Below, piece after piece: positions 17,128 through 26,510 of a DNA stretch of 39,921 nucleotides; the first letter of the stretch is position 1; each line of letters opens with the position of its first letter. The notes below the pieces were generated by a model. The model searched no databases and was not told the origin of the DNA. It saw nothing but the letters and a program-made list of their open reading frames with translations. The translations under genes were made by a program, and so were the position numbers. The stretch comes from CAYMUR01 sp964393615 (lineage in GTDB: Bacteria > Planctomycetota > Planctomycetia > Pirellulales > Pirellulaceae). The DNA lies in NCBI GenBank assembly GCA_964393615.1, contig CAYMUR010000044.1, positions 1-39,921 of the forward strand, read 5' to 3'.

Positions 17128-20100
17128 CTAACAGATCATGTTCCAGAATGGAGCTTGCCAGCGAGAGCGGTGGTACCCGAAAACCGTATCGATTACTGTA
17201 GCCTGGGAGATGGGGTTAGCTCTGTTATCCAGACTGCGATCAAAGCCAGAGGTGCGCACGCCAATCTCTTGGAAACCTACCTGATGGTCTTTGTCGGGAC
17301 GATCGTCGAGGAATTCCAGCAACGCGCATCGTCGAATCGAGTTGCTCGTCGGTTCAAGGATGACTTCCCGTACAACGACTTGGGTATCCCGGCTCGCGAA
17401 GGGAAGTGAATCGGATCGCCGCGAAGAATCTATCGTGGGAGCAAATGGTTGGATGGAAACTCCTGTTACGTCAGTGATTGTACTGATCGACTGCGCCGCA
17501 TTGACCACGGCGTCCGTTGTCAACACGACACTTTGTAACGGCATTTGCGATCGGACAGTCGCACTCGATTGGTTCTCAGATGTAAAAGAAGTACCGCTTG
17601 TGTCCAGTGTCATACCGAAGTGAGCCTTCCATACGGCATAATCCAAGTCGTCGATTGTTCCATTGCCATTACCGTCGGCTCCCCAGAAGGCTGTCACGGT
17701 CTGGCCTAACGTATCGTGCCACAGCGTATAGTCGGCTGCGTCAACGATTTCATTGTGGTTGTAATCGCCATCTAGAAAATTCGGAACGGTTTCGACGGAG
17801 TGCCACACACCAACCGTCTCTTGAAACTCGTAATCCTCCTGCGTTGTTTCTACCAGTCCGTCATGACTGGACTGGACCAGATAGAGATCGTTGTTGACTT
17901 GGAGTACTAGCGTAAGATCGTCAGCGTGACTGTCTGTGACGGCCTCGGTGCTAATCAGCATCGGTGCTCCCATGTCTCGTTCCAGCTGATTTGCTAAGTG
18001 TGACCGCGCACGCTCGGTCGCTTCTACAAACGCATCGTCGCGTTGCGTCGCTGGATAATCCGTTACGGGTTCCTCGGTACTTGCGAACTCGCTTCCGGGA
18101 CTACCGTCAGGATCATCTATCGCAGGCGTGCTTTCCTGTGGGTCAATCTCTTGGGTGAGGATCAGTTCTGCAATCACCGTTTTCGGAGCCGCTACGGCGA
18201 CTACCTTCACCGAGTCGTTCGCAACGGAGTAAAGTTTGTCGCCAATATAACCGCTTCGGCGCACCGGGGTGTTATGGTCAATTTCGGTAAACCATTCCAG
18301 GTGCTCAGCGGGTGCATTGGCAGCGACGTCTACGGAGAAGACCGCAAGCTGGTGTTTTTGCACCCATTGTCGCGTTTCGCGGTAGCCATCACCGTCTTCG
18401 TCAATGCGCTCGACATACTGTTTGGCAACGGGCATCCCGAGCAACCCGTGTTCGGCATAGTAACCAAAGGCATGGTGGTCGAATTCCGCCTCACTGGTGG
18501 AGAATCTCGGAAACGTGTATTCGGCGATCCGGCGAGGCTGAGTCAGTTCGGCAATATCAAAGAGTGCCACCTGTGTCGGGCCACTCCAGCCGTCGGGCGT
18601 GTTACGACCGACAGTCAGCAGGTGGTCCTGGTCGACAAGGTGCATATAGCTGGTAAATCCAGGTAGCGTGATGTGACCGACGGGACGAGGGTCAGCAGCG
18701 TTACTCATGTCAATGGCGAACAACGGGTCAATATTGCGAAACGTGGTAACAAATGCCCGGTCACCAAGAAATCGCACCGAGCGTATCGTTTCGTTGAGTG
18801 CGAGATTTTGGAGACTACCGACGAATTCGAACACGCCAACATCTTCCTGCAGCACGAACAACATGTTCTCTTCGCGTCCAGACCAGTTACCCGAAAAACT
18901 GTTGCTCACCGTTGTGGCGATTCGCAAGTACTCGCCGTTTTCATCTGCCGAAAATTGGTTGACGATCGTGCCGGGTACGGTAGTCGTTGCGGAAAAACTA
19001 ACACCACCCGATTCAGGATCCCAATCAAACTTGACAATTCGTGTTACCGCTCCGTCTTGGTAGAAAAAGTCTGTACCGAAAACGTAGAAGTTGTTCAGAG
19101 AAGCATAGATCGTGCTGGCCCCAGTGCTATATACGCCGGACGTGTCCGCCAAGCCGGGCGCGTTGGATTCTACGTTCAACGACACCACCGAAATTAAGTT
19201 CATAGCGTCCGATATGATGGGTTGATAGATGTCTTCCGGCATGTTCAGCAGTCCGCTGCGGACCAGGTCACCCTCGGAATCGTAAGTGCTGTAGTTTGGC
19301 AGAGCTTGCTCCACGAACTGTCCAGGATTGGCGGTGATTCGCGTCAGATACTCCTCTTTGGTTTCATATCGGTTGGGCGCGGTCGGGTCATCGTCGTCAG
19401 CGATGATTTCTGGTTTTGGTCCGACCGCGTTATCGTTGCTAACGAGGAGGTACACATAGTCGCCCACGCCGCGTGAGTCGACATATCGACCTTCCATCGA
19501 GGTGGTCTGTACGATCTTGGGAGCTGCACGGTGACTAACATCCATCACCGTGACGATTGTCGAGGAAGGGAGTGGCTCTGAAATGGGTGGCCAAAAGCGG
19601 TCACTTACCCCAGCATGGTCGTTGTCCCAGGCAGGATAGTGGAACCCACCACCTATCTCGGAGATGACGGTTAACCGATCTCCGTGCAGATATTCGACAT
19701 GCGGCCGTCCTTCGATTGCCACCCGTGATGCAACTCCAAGTTCTTCCGCCGGCCAGGCGTCGACAATCACCATTTCTTCGTCGCTGAGTACGTACAAGTA
19801 GTCGGAGTCAAACTCAACAATATCTCCTTCGTCCACACCTGCAACCTGCACATTGGTCTCCGAATGGTTGCGATTGACAGTAGGAGCTCCGCGAAACGTA
19901 TCCAGTGGCATTTCCTCAAACTCATAGGGTCCCACGACCCATGGAATTGTACCAAATAGATATTCATACCGAGTTAATGCATCGTCGACGAGGAACTCGC
20001 GATAGGCTTCAAAACTTTCAAAGGTTGGCAATTGGTCGTCTCGTGTGGCGTTGACAATGACACTTACTTCTGCCTTGAGTGCTCCATCCACGGTATAAGT

Positions 20101-22371
20101 GAATGTGTCGGTTCCCACGAAATTGTCGGGTGGTGAGTAAACAATCACCTGACCCTCTTTGGAGATTGTTGCGGTGCCTCCAGCAGAAGGCACGGTGACA
20201 CCCGTAACCTGTCCGGTACCTGTGTAATCGGCTCCCAACAGGTCATTTACCAAAACAGGCAGCACTTGAGGACCATCTTTGGCATCGACGCGAAACTGAT
20301 CATCCCGTACACGGCGGATCACTTCCACGTTAACCGTCTCGGTCATGAAATCATCCACGGTGTACGTGAAGCTATCCGAGCCAACAAAGTCAGCCGCTGG
20401 CGTGTAATAGACCGCAAGGCCATTGTGACCAACGGAGACAATGCCGCCATGTTGAGATTGCGTGGCGCTGGTAATCAAGCGGTCACCCGAGTAGTCTTGG
20501 CTCTTGCATTGCACATAGTACTGATCGGGCTCGAAGTCGTTAACGAGTGGGTTTAGCGCATGTGTCAGTGAATTCTGATCCACAACCATCTGGTCGGGAT
20601 CGAGGTGGTCCGGTATCCATACCGATACCGTCGTGTTGTACTGCCCGTCTACGGTATAACGAAGCTGGTGGGAACCGCTGGTTGTTGGTGTGAACAGTAG
20701 TACGGAGCCACCTGTGGCCGATGTTTGTCCATTCCCGCTAAGTAACTCCACGTTAGTGATCACACCTGGACCGAGATATCCCTGCTCAAAGTGGTCGTTT
20801 GCCAGTACAGCAATCGGGTATGCTCTTTGTGTAGGGTTGGGGCAAAACGATGTCCAGTCATGCTGAGCTAACGCTTGTATATTGACCGTGGTGTTTGCTT
20901 GCAGGGTGTCATCGACGGTGTAGCTGAAACGGTCTTGTCCGGTGTAACCGGGTGCTGGCGTGTAGAAAATGGCTTTGCCATCCTTGGAGATCGTGACCAC
21001 GCCTCCGTTCTCCGTAGGACCGACGTCGGTAATCAACTTTGCTCCATCATATCCGTTGCCAAGAAAGTCGTTCTCCAGCACGTTCGCCACGTTGTTCGGC
21101 GTATCCTGAAAAATTTCCCCGTACAAGTGGTCGTCGCGTACTGGACGTGTTACCTCGATGCGAACCTTTGCCTGGTGGGCGCCGTCGGCCACATAGTGGA
21201 AAGTATCCCCGCCCGTGAAACCAACCGGTGGAGTGTAGATGACACCCTGACCGTTGAAGGAAATGGCAACCCATCCCCCGCTTTCAGGTTGTGTGACCGA
21301 GGTAACACGGTCGATGACGTCATGCTCGTGGTGATCCAAGTCACGGTAAGTATCGTTGGTTGTGACGTTGAAGAAAAAGCCACGACTGTTTTCATCGATT
21401 TCAAAGGTGTCATCTCGCACCGGTCGGTGCAGGACGACCGAAACTCTCGCTTCATAGTTGCCGTCGACGATATAGCGAAAGGAGTCCCAGCCTCCTGGAG
21501 AGAATCCGTCTGCCTGCTTGTAAATGATAGAATTACCGTCTGCAGACACTTCCAGAGTGTTGCCCAGTTGGCTCTCAGTGACATGGGTGATTTGTCTTGC
21601 GCCAGCGTAACCCGACCAAAAGGGATCATTTGCAAGAACATTCAATTTCGTAGGCGGGTCGTGCTTCACCAATTCATATTGATTGTCCCGGAGCGTCACT
21701 GGAATCTCAACCGTGACTTGCGCTGGATAGAGATCGTCGACCACGTAGACAAAGGTCTCCCTGTCATAGACTGCCTCGGGAGGAGTGTACCGAATGGTCT
21801 GTGCATCGGCCCCGATCTCGACGGTTCCCCCTGCACTACCCACACTGATGGCCGTGATTCGACGCAGCCCTTCGTAGTCAGGCCAGAAGGGATCGTTGGC
21901 GAGTACGTCCAGTTGGCGGGTGACGCCATCTGGTGGAATCTCATAGTCATCCCATGCAAGCGGTGCCCGAATCTTCACAGATACCTCGGCGGTGAACTCG
22001 CTATCCACTGCGTACACAAACGATTCGGTGCCAAAGAAATCAGCTGGTGGTGTGTAGAGGGTGTTTTGAGCGCTGTCGCCAATCTCGATGCGCCCACCTT
22101 CGCTACCGTAACTGACCGAAGTGATGAGTCGTTGTCCGTCGTAGGTGTCGTCAAACTGGTCGTTGGTTAATACGTCCAAAGTCACCGGTGGACCGTTTTG
22201 CGGCAGGTCGAAGAAATCGTCGGCCAGTTTGACGCCAGTACCGTCGAGCAAATAACGGCATTCGAGTTGTTCAACTCGCAGAGAACGGGTGCGGGAAAAA
22301 GCAAGAGATCGTTTTCCGTACCGGTAGTTTTGAGTCACCGCTGTTCGTCCTGATGAATTCGCTAACAACAA
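17128..22371 (-). CDS. Giant LEPR-XLL surface protein: eight cadherin-like modules, beta-propeller, dockerin
   Basis: 1747 residues if begun at TTG 22371; GTG 22338, with AGGA upstream, is a plausible start. Residues 30-45 carry the LEPR-XLL-type signature LRVEQLECRYLL found at the N-terminus of giant planctomycete proteins. About 50-790 holds eight cadherin/Ig-like modules of roughly 90 residues, each opening near DD...LDVLxND and containing GG.....YTPP..F.G.D.F.Y.VD. About 810-1440 matches the secreted beta-propeller family (NVQVAGVDEGDIVEFDSDYLYVLS, IVDAWPAEE). About 1533-1590 is a dockerin-like pair (YNHNEIVDAADYTLW and NGNGTIDDLDYAVW). The roughly 155-residue tail is not recognised. It is probably exported and surface-displayed, with Ca-stabilised repeats. 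No PEP-CTERM tail is seen. The divergent neighbour is the aldo/keto-reductase-like gene. Confidence 0.87.
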   Translation of the reverse strand: MLLANSSGRTAVTQNYRYGKRSLAFSRTRSLRVEQLECRYLLDGTGVKLADDFFDLPQNGPPVTLDVLTNDQFDDTYDGQRLITSVSYGSEGGRIEIGDSAQNTLYTPPADFFGTESFVYAVDSEFTAEVSVKIRAPLAWDDYEIPPDGVTRQLDVLANDPFWPDYEGLRRITAISVGSAGGTVEIGADAQTIRYTPPEAVYDRETFVYVVDDLYPAQVTVEIPVTLRDNQYELVKHDPPTKLNVLANDPFWSGYAGARQITHVTESQLGNTLEVSADGNSIIYKQADGFSPGGWDSFRYIVDGNYEARVSVVLHRPVRDDTFEIDENSRGFFFNVTTNDTYRDLDHHEHDVIDRVTSVTQPESGGWVAISFNGQGVIYTPPVGFTGGDTFHYVADGAHQAKVRIEVTRPVRDDHLYGEIFQDTPNNVANVLENDFLGNGYDGAKLITDVGPTENGGVVTISKDGKAIFYTPAPGYTGQDRFSYTVDDTLQANTTVNIQALAQHDWTSFCPNPTQRAYPIAVLANDHFEQGYLGPGVITNVELLSGNGQTSATGGSVLLFTPTTSGSHQLRYTVDGQYNTTVSVWIPDHLDPDQMVVDQNSLTHALNPLVNDFEPDQYYVQCKSQDYSGDRLITSATQSQHGGIVSVGHNGLAVYYTPAADFVGSDSFTYTVDDFMTETVNVEVIRRVRDDQFRVDAKDGPQVLPVLVNDLLGADYTGTGQVTGVTVPSAGGTATISKEGQVIVYSPPDNFVGTDTFTYTVDGALKAEVSVIVNATRDDQLPTFESFEAYREFLVDDALTRYEYLFGTIPWVVGPYEFEEMPLDTFRGAPTVNRNHSETNVQVAGVDEGDIVEFDSDYLYVLSDEEMVIVDAWPAEELGVASRVAIEGRPHVEYLHGDRLTVISEIGGGFHYPAWDNDHAGVSDRFWPPISEPLPSSTIVTVMDVSHRAAPKIVQTTSMEGRYVDSRGVGDYVYLLVSNDNAVGPKPEIIADDDDPTAPNRYETKEEYLTRITANPGQFVEQALPNYSTYDSEGDLVRSGLLNMPEDIYQPIISDAMNLISVVSLNVESNAPGLADTSGVYSTGASTIYASLNNFYVFGTDFFYQDGAVTRIVKFDWDPESGGVSFSATTTVPGTIVNQFSADENGEYLRIATTVSNSFSGNWSGREENMLFVLQEDVGVFEFVGSLQNLALNETIRSVRFLGDRAFVTTFRNIDPLFAIDMSNAADPRPVGHITLPGFTSYMHLVDQDHLLTVGRNTPDGWSGPTQVALFDIAELTQPRRIAEYTFPRFSTSEAEFDHHAFGYYAEHGLLGMPVAKQYVERIDEDGDGYRETRQWVQKHQLAVFSVDVAANAPAEHLEWFTEIDHNTPVRRSGYIGDKLYSVANDSVKVVAVAAPKTVIAELILTQEIDPQESTPAIDDPDGSPGSEFASTEEPVTDYPATQRDDAFVEATERARSHLANQLERDMGAPMLISTEAVTDSHADDLTLVLQVNNDLYLVQSSHDGLVETTQEDYEFQETVGVWHSVETVPNFLDGDYNHNEIVDAADYTLWHDTLGQTVTAFWGADGNGNGTIDDLDYAVWKAHFGMTLDTSGTSFTSENQSSATVRSQMPLQSVVLTTDAVVNAAQSISTITDVTGVSIQPFAPTIDSSRRSDSLPFASRDTQVVVREVILEPTSNSIRRCALLEFLDDRPDKDHQVGFQEIGVRTSGFDRSLDNRANPISQATVIDTVFGYHRSRWQAPFWNMIC

Positions 22372-22397
22372 TCTATCAACGATAATCTATCAACGAT
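22370..22397. repeat. 14-bp tandem repeat, two copies
   Basis: AATCTATCAACGAT occurs twice back to back (22370-22383, 22384-22397), overlapping the longest start of the giant gene. It could be a regulator site pair in its leader or a simple slippage product. Confidence 0.55.
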
Positions 22398-22886
22398 CGC
22401 TTTCGACATCTCAACGACGCGCTGTGACATTTGGTGCTAAAGTGTCATTTGTAAAATGATATCGTTTCAACCATTCGACAAGAAATCAAACGAAATTACT
22501 CCAGTACCAAAGAACTATTTCATTGTAACAAAATGCTCCATATGAATCAACGTGTTGAGCACAAATTGACCAGCTCTCAAAGTCCATGTTTCGCCGCTTG
22601 TGCGTTTTGATTGCTGTCTTGGCTCTGTGGTTACCATGTGCCAGTCCACGTTCCACGCATCCGGCTAGGTGCGAAGCAAAAATAATCGTTTACCATTCAC
22701 TTAAAAGACCAAGCGTCATAGGGTCACCAGCGCATTACCGCGTGTCGGATCGAGGGTCAAGTCGAAGAGCTACCGTCGTTGAATAGGGCACTGATTAGTG
22801 ATGGTTCTGCTACACAATAGAACGCTAATCAACGCCGACTTCGCAGGTATTGCATAATCGGTTACGGTGGTATTGGAGACACAATA
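22372..22886. other. Divergent intergenic region
   Basis: 515 bases between the giant surface-protein gene and the aldo/keto-reductase-like gene. It includes a small palindrome, TCATTT-GTA-AAATGA, at 22445-22459. A 66-codon frame from ATG 22586 opens with a signal-like stretch (MFRRLCVLIAVLALWLPCAS), but it has no ribosome site and no recognisable body, so I do not call it a gene. Confidence 0.5.
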
Positions 22887-23711
22887 ATGAAAAAACAAGC
22901 TACCCTTGGGAATTCGCTGCCACCTGTTTGTCGATTGGGTCTCGCCACACGCGGGAACACGCATCTGGATGTGGATGACGTTTTCCATGCTTACCACCGT
23001 GGAATCAACTACTGGAACTGGTGTGGACACAAGGACGGAATGAGCCGGGCGGTGGGGGAACTTGGTTCCAATCGAGGCAGTGTCGTGGTCGCCACGCAAA
23101 TATCGGCTGCTGGCTGGACGCGCGACGAGATGTGGCGAGAAATCACCGCTGCACTGGATACCCTGCAAACAGATTATCTAGACGTCGTCACATTGTACTA
23201 CGTCGAGAGCCGTCACGAATGGGACGAAATTGTGTCTTCAGCCGGTTCAATCCACGCGTTACAAGAGGCTCGTGACGAGGGGGTGGTACGTGCTGTCGGT
23301 CTGACGACACACCAACGAGACCTTGCCGCTGAATGGGTTCAGACTGGATTGCTGGACCTACTCATGGTCCGCTACAATGCGGCACACCGCGGAGCAGAGC
23401 AGGACGTTTTTCCGATGACGGATTTCTTGGGTGTGCCCACGATTTGTTTTACCTGCCTGCGCTGGGGTAAATTGCTAAAACCGACTTGTGAGGGACCTCC
23501 AGGTTTGTCAGTTCCACCGGCCCGTGAGTGGTACCGTTTCGTATTGTCGAATCCCTCCGTGGCGGTTACGTTAATGGCCCCTAACGGTCGAGACGAACTG
23601 GATGACAATCTCTTGCTGTTGGACGATTGGAAATCTGTTGCACCCCTGGAACACGAGCGACTGTGCGCCCATGGAGATCGCGTCCGGCAACGCGCGGGAC
23701 CTTTTCCTTGA
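22887..23711 (+). CDS. Aldo/keto-reductase-like protein lacking the catalytic tetrad
   Basis: 274 residues from ATG 22887, with GGAG about nine bases upstream. The aldo/keto reductase barrel is recognisable: RGINYWNW at 38-45 aligns with GINFxDTA, VVVATQ at 66-71 with the strand ending in catalytic Lys, LDTLQTDYLDVVTLY at 90-104 with the DYxDL block, and ALQEARDEGVVRAVGLTTH at 124-142 with the family block. By that alignment the catalytic Asp is Asn44, the Tyr position is occupied by about Lys49, the Lys is Gln71 and the His is Tyr104. It is therefore unlikely to be a normal NADPH carbonyl reductase. It could be a binding or regulatory relative, or have different chemistry. It is convergent with the sialidase-like gene. 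Confidence 0.78.
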   Translation: MKKQATLGNSLPPVCRLGLATRGNTHLDVDDVFHAYHRGINYWNWCGHKDGMSRAVGELGSNRGSVVVATQISAAGWTRDEMWREITAALDTLQTDYLDVVTLYYVESRHEWDEIVSSAGSIHALQEARDEGVVRAVGLTTHQRDLAAEWVQTGLLDLLMVRYNAAHRGAEQDVFPMTDFLGVPTICFTCLRWGKLLKPTCEGPPGLSVPPAREWYRFVLSNPSVAVTLMAPNGRDELDDNLLLLDDWKSVAPLEHERLCAHGDRVRQRAGPFP

Positions 23712-23734
23712 ATCTGGAAACCGATTTGCGCTCG

Positions 23735-24652
23735 TTAGGAAAGCTGCTGCAATTCTATCACGCCGCAGCCGATACCTTCTTTGTTGGCGTTGTCGGCTAC
23801 CAGTAATCGGTTTCCATTGACGAACGCTGCAGGGTACTGCCAACCATGGACCTTGAGCAAACCTGGAAACCGATATTCCGTGGGATCGTCGACCAGCATC
23901 CAGATCCTGTCGAAAACGCGTCCGTCGTCGCTGAGTGCGATCGTTAACGGCCGTCGAAGGAGCAACTGCGGGCATGCATCGTTGATTAGATAGGCTCGTC
24001 CGTTCGGCAGTGTGCCCCCATAAACACGTTGCATGGAGTTCGGAATATCCGTGATGACCGGCATCGTCCAACTGCGCCCGCCGTCTTTGCTGCTGTTGAC
24101 ATGCAATCGAGTGGAGTGTGCCTCGTCGCGCCAAAACATGACGATTAGAGCGTCGCGTGTCTGGTGCCAGGTTGCTTCGCCGTAGGGAAATCTCAGTCCT
24201 GGAGTGGGCGGTACAGCAATGACCTCTGGCCGCTCGGTGGGGTCCCTACCAGGCCAGCGGAACACGGCGGGACCGTTGTGGGTACCTCCGCACATCAGTA
24301 CTCCGTCGCGAGTAAATCGCGGCGCTTCGTAAATTGCATTATGGCCACTCCCGGCATCGAGCAGGCGCGGGGTGCGCAATTGCCAGTGGTTGCCATCTTG
24401 GGACGAGTGCAAGTCCCATCGCCTGGCCTTTGGGCCAAAACCGTGCATGCCCGGTGCCGCCTTATCGTCGTGAAGATTCATCTTGGTCCCACAGAAGAGG
24501 TACAACCCGTGTTCGGAAGCCATCAAGCCAACACTGCAATGGACGAGATTTTCTTTGATCTGTCGTGGTACAGCTGGTTGTGGAGCTGACCAAACAAGAC
24601 CATCCGCAGACGAAGCAATCAGAACCTGCTGTCCCGGAGGCCTCTTCGTCAT
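23735..24652 (-). CDS. Sialidase-like (BNR/Asp-box) protein, main part of a frameshifted gene
   Basis: 305 residues as read here. Four Asp-box-like motifs of the sialidase six-blade propeller are visible: SSADGLVW, SSQDGNHW, SKDGGRSW and SDDGRVF. Other family-like parts are YEAPRFTRDGVL, FRFP-type YGEATW and NSMQRVYGGTLPNGRAYLIND. Related planctomycete proteins are called sialidase or exo-alpha-sialidase domain proteins; true sialic-acid hydrolysis is not shown. The ATG at 24652 is probably not the real start, because the preceding strand (YYIAWANGLNDEE) continues in another frame immediately upstream. The complete gene would run from about 24812 to 23735, roughly 359 codons. No signal peptide is seen. 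It is convergent with the aldo/keto-reductase-like gene. Confidence 0.75.
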   Translation of the reverse strand: MTKRPPGQQVLIASSADGLVWSAPQPAVPRQIKENLVHCSVGLMASEHGLYLFCGTKMNLHDDKAAPGMHGFGPKARRWDLHSSQDGNHWQLRTPRLLDAGSGHNAIYEAPRFTRDGVLMCGGTHNGPAVFRWPGRDPTERPEVIAVPPTPGLRFPYGEATWHQTRDALIVMFWRDEAHSTRLHVNSSKDGGRSWTMPVITDIPNSMQRVYGGTLPNGRAYLINDACPQLLLRRPLTIALSDDGRVFDRIWMLVDDPTEYRFPGLLKVHGWQYPAAFVNGNRLLVADNANKEGIGCGVIELQQLS

Positions 24653-24812
24653 TCAAACCATTGGCCCAGGCGATATAGTAACGATTATTGCATTTGGTGA
24701 TTTGTACAGAGGTGTTATACTCGCCGCCGGACTGGTTTGCGCGAAAAACGTTGGAGCGGTGGAATGAGAGTCGGGGAATAATATCAGGAGCATTGTGAAA
24801 ATCACAGTACAC
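24640..24812 (-). pseudogene. N-terminal fragment of the sialidase-like gene, out of frame
   Basis: From GTG 24812 this frame encodes SFHRSNVFRANQSGG, then YNTSVQITKCNNRYYIAWANGLNDEE, typical of a sialidase-like first blade. It then loses sense, while the frame shifted by one base continues PPGQQVLIASSADGLVW. A one-base gain or two-base loss within about 24638-24652 explains both. It may be real decay or a consensus error. Confidence 0.6.
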
Positions 24813-24898
24813 TCATTGAACGCCTACCCTATCAGGTACATTCGTCTACGATTCATCATGATTAACGATGGCTTGGCATTACCTTTGTGTTTTTAACA

Positions 24899-24921
24899 TG
24901 ATGCTTGTTACAATTGCATCA
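24899..24921. promoter_or_regulatory. Inverted repeat upstream of the Tat protein gene
   Basis: TGATGC (24899-24904) and GCATCA (24916-24921) flank an 11-base centre that itself contains TTGTTACAA. It lies about 120 bases before GTG 25041, fit for an operator. The assignment rests on symmetry alone. Confidence 0.27.
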
Positions 24922-25040
24922 ACGGGTTGATACAAATATAAATCCATGATGATGTTTCCAGGGGTTCGAAATGGAACGACTCCTTAGTATTGAAAAAGGG
25001 GTTCGTCAAAAATCAGATTTAAACTCGCCAAGGTGACCGT

Positions 25041-26417
25041 GTGACAACTTCTGAACGAAACGATGCTACCAACCGTAACGGCGCACCAAACGCGGCGACA
25101 AGGCGACATTTTTTTACGGCAAGTGGGCTCGTGGTTGGTGCCAGCTGTTTGTCAGCGCTACAATCAAGCGTCGGCCTGGAAAACAGAAAACGCCCACGAG
25201 TGGCTGTCATATTTACGGTGTTTCATTTTCGCTCGCACGCTCATGTCATCCTGGAAAATTTTCTTGAGGATTACTTGTTCAATGGCAGACTGACCGACCC
25301 GGGAGTCGATGTGGTTTCTTTTTACGCCGACCAACTGTCCGAAAGAGACATGTCACATGACGTGTCACAAAAATATAAGATTCCAATATTCTCCACCATT
25401 CGCAGTGCACTATGTCTGGGTGGAACGGAACTGGCGGTCGATGCAGTGCTTTTGATTGGAGAACATGGAAATTACTCGGTGAACGAACTGGGACAACAGT
25501 TATATCCGCGAAAGCGTTTTTTTGACGAAACGATAATGGTCATGAAGCAAAGCCAGCGGTTTGTACCGGTCTTTAACGACAAACACCTGTCGTACAGCTG
25601 GCAGCAAGCGAAGGCGATGGTCGGTGAGTCGCGCCAACTGGGAATTCCCCTGATGGCCGGTAGTAGCGTTCCTCTCGCACAACGTCGGCCACCATTAGAA
25701 TTTTTGCCGGGATCCAATTTTCAAGAAGCAGTGGTGGTCCACGGCGGATCGATCGAGTCATACGACTTTCATGGGTTAGAACTGTTGCAATCCATGGTCG
25801 AAATGCGCAGGGGCGGCGAAACCGGCATCGAGAGTGTGGAATTTCTTGCCGGAGATGCAGTATGGCGAGCGGCAGAAGAGGGGAAATGGAGCTTGGATCT
25901 GGCCAAAACTGCGATGGAGGTGGAATGGGGCCAACCGCTATCCTCCCTGCGACAACTACCTGGGGAAGAGCCATATCAGCCTCACGCGATTTTGTTGCAA
26001 TACCGCGATCATTTTAAAGCGACGATAGTCAGGATCGGGAAATCTTACACCCGCTGGAACTTTGCTTGTCGGCGCGTTGGACAAGACAAAGTAGATGCGA
26101 CCAGCTTGTACACAGGCCCCTGGGGAAACCGTAATTTATTTGGGGCGTTGGCCCATGCCATTCAGTGTCACTTTCGGCAGGGACAAAGTCCATTTCCCGT
26201 GGAAAGAACACTGATGGTAACGGGAGTATTAGAAGCCGCTGCCCGGTCACGGAAGCAATCGACAGTAATGCCCACGCCAGAACTCCATTGGGGTTATACC
26301 GCACAGGATTTCAAGGCAATGCGGGAACTTGGGAAATCGTGGGAGATTCTGTCCAAAGATGTTCCCCAGCCACCCGGTGTAGACCCCTTAGGTGCTGCCA
26401 GAAATAAATTGCCGTAA
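25041..26417 (+). CDS. Tat-exported protein of an uncharacterised planctomycete oxidoreductase-like family
   Basis: 458 residues from GTG 25041, preceded by AGGTGA four bases away. Residues 19-45 are a twin-arginine signal (ATRRHFFTASGLVVGASCLSA), so the protein is folded before export and often such proteins carry a cofactor. RPRVAVIFTVFHFRSHAHVI opens a Rossmann-like domain, followed by LFNGRLTDPGVDVVSFYADQ, AVDAVLLIGEHGNYSVNELGQ, FVPVFNDKHLSYSW, GIPLMAGSSVPL and VVHGGSIESYDFHGLELLQS. I recognise this as a conserved family typical of planctomycetes and verrucomicrobia, distantly like Gfo/Idh/MocA proteins, but without a proven reaction. The repeated His residues (HFRSHAH, DFHGLE) could bind metal; this is inference. 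Confidence 0.8.
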   Translation: MTTSERNDATNRNGAPNAATRRHFFTASGLVVGASCLSALQSSVGLENRKRPRVAVIFTVFHFRSHAHVILENFLEDYLFNGRLTDPGVDVVSFYADQLSERDMSHDVSQKYKIPIFSTIRSALCLGGTELAVDAVLLIGEHGNYSVNELGQQLYPRKRFFDETIMVMKQSQRFVPVFNDKHLSYSWQQAKAMVGESRQLGIPLMAGSSVPLAQRRPPLEFLPGSNFQEAVVVHGGSIESYDFHGLELLQSMVEMRRGGETGIESVEFLAGDAVWRAAEEGKWSLDLAKTAMEVEWGQPLSSLRQLPGEEPYQPHAILLQYRDHFKATIVRIGKSYTRWNFACRRVGQDKVDATSLYTGPWGNRNLFGALAHAIQCHFRQGQSPFPVERTLMVTGVLEAAARSRKQSTVMPTPELHWGYTAQDFKAMRELGKSWEILSKDVPQPPGVDPLGAARNKLP

Positions 26418-26510
26418 TGGTTGTCTCCGTACAATCTTGCAAATAGTCATGCCACCTACTGCCAACATTCGCTACCTCGGGCGACAGAAAGGCTGTACAA
26501 CCGATCGACT

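Noticed and set aside
22586..22786. 66-codon frame with a signal-like N-terminus
   Set aside because: No ribosome site and the sequence after the hydrophobic part is not protein-like; could be chance.
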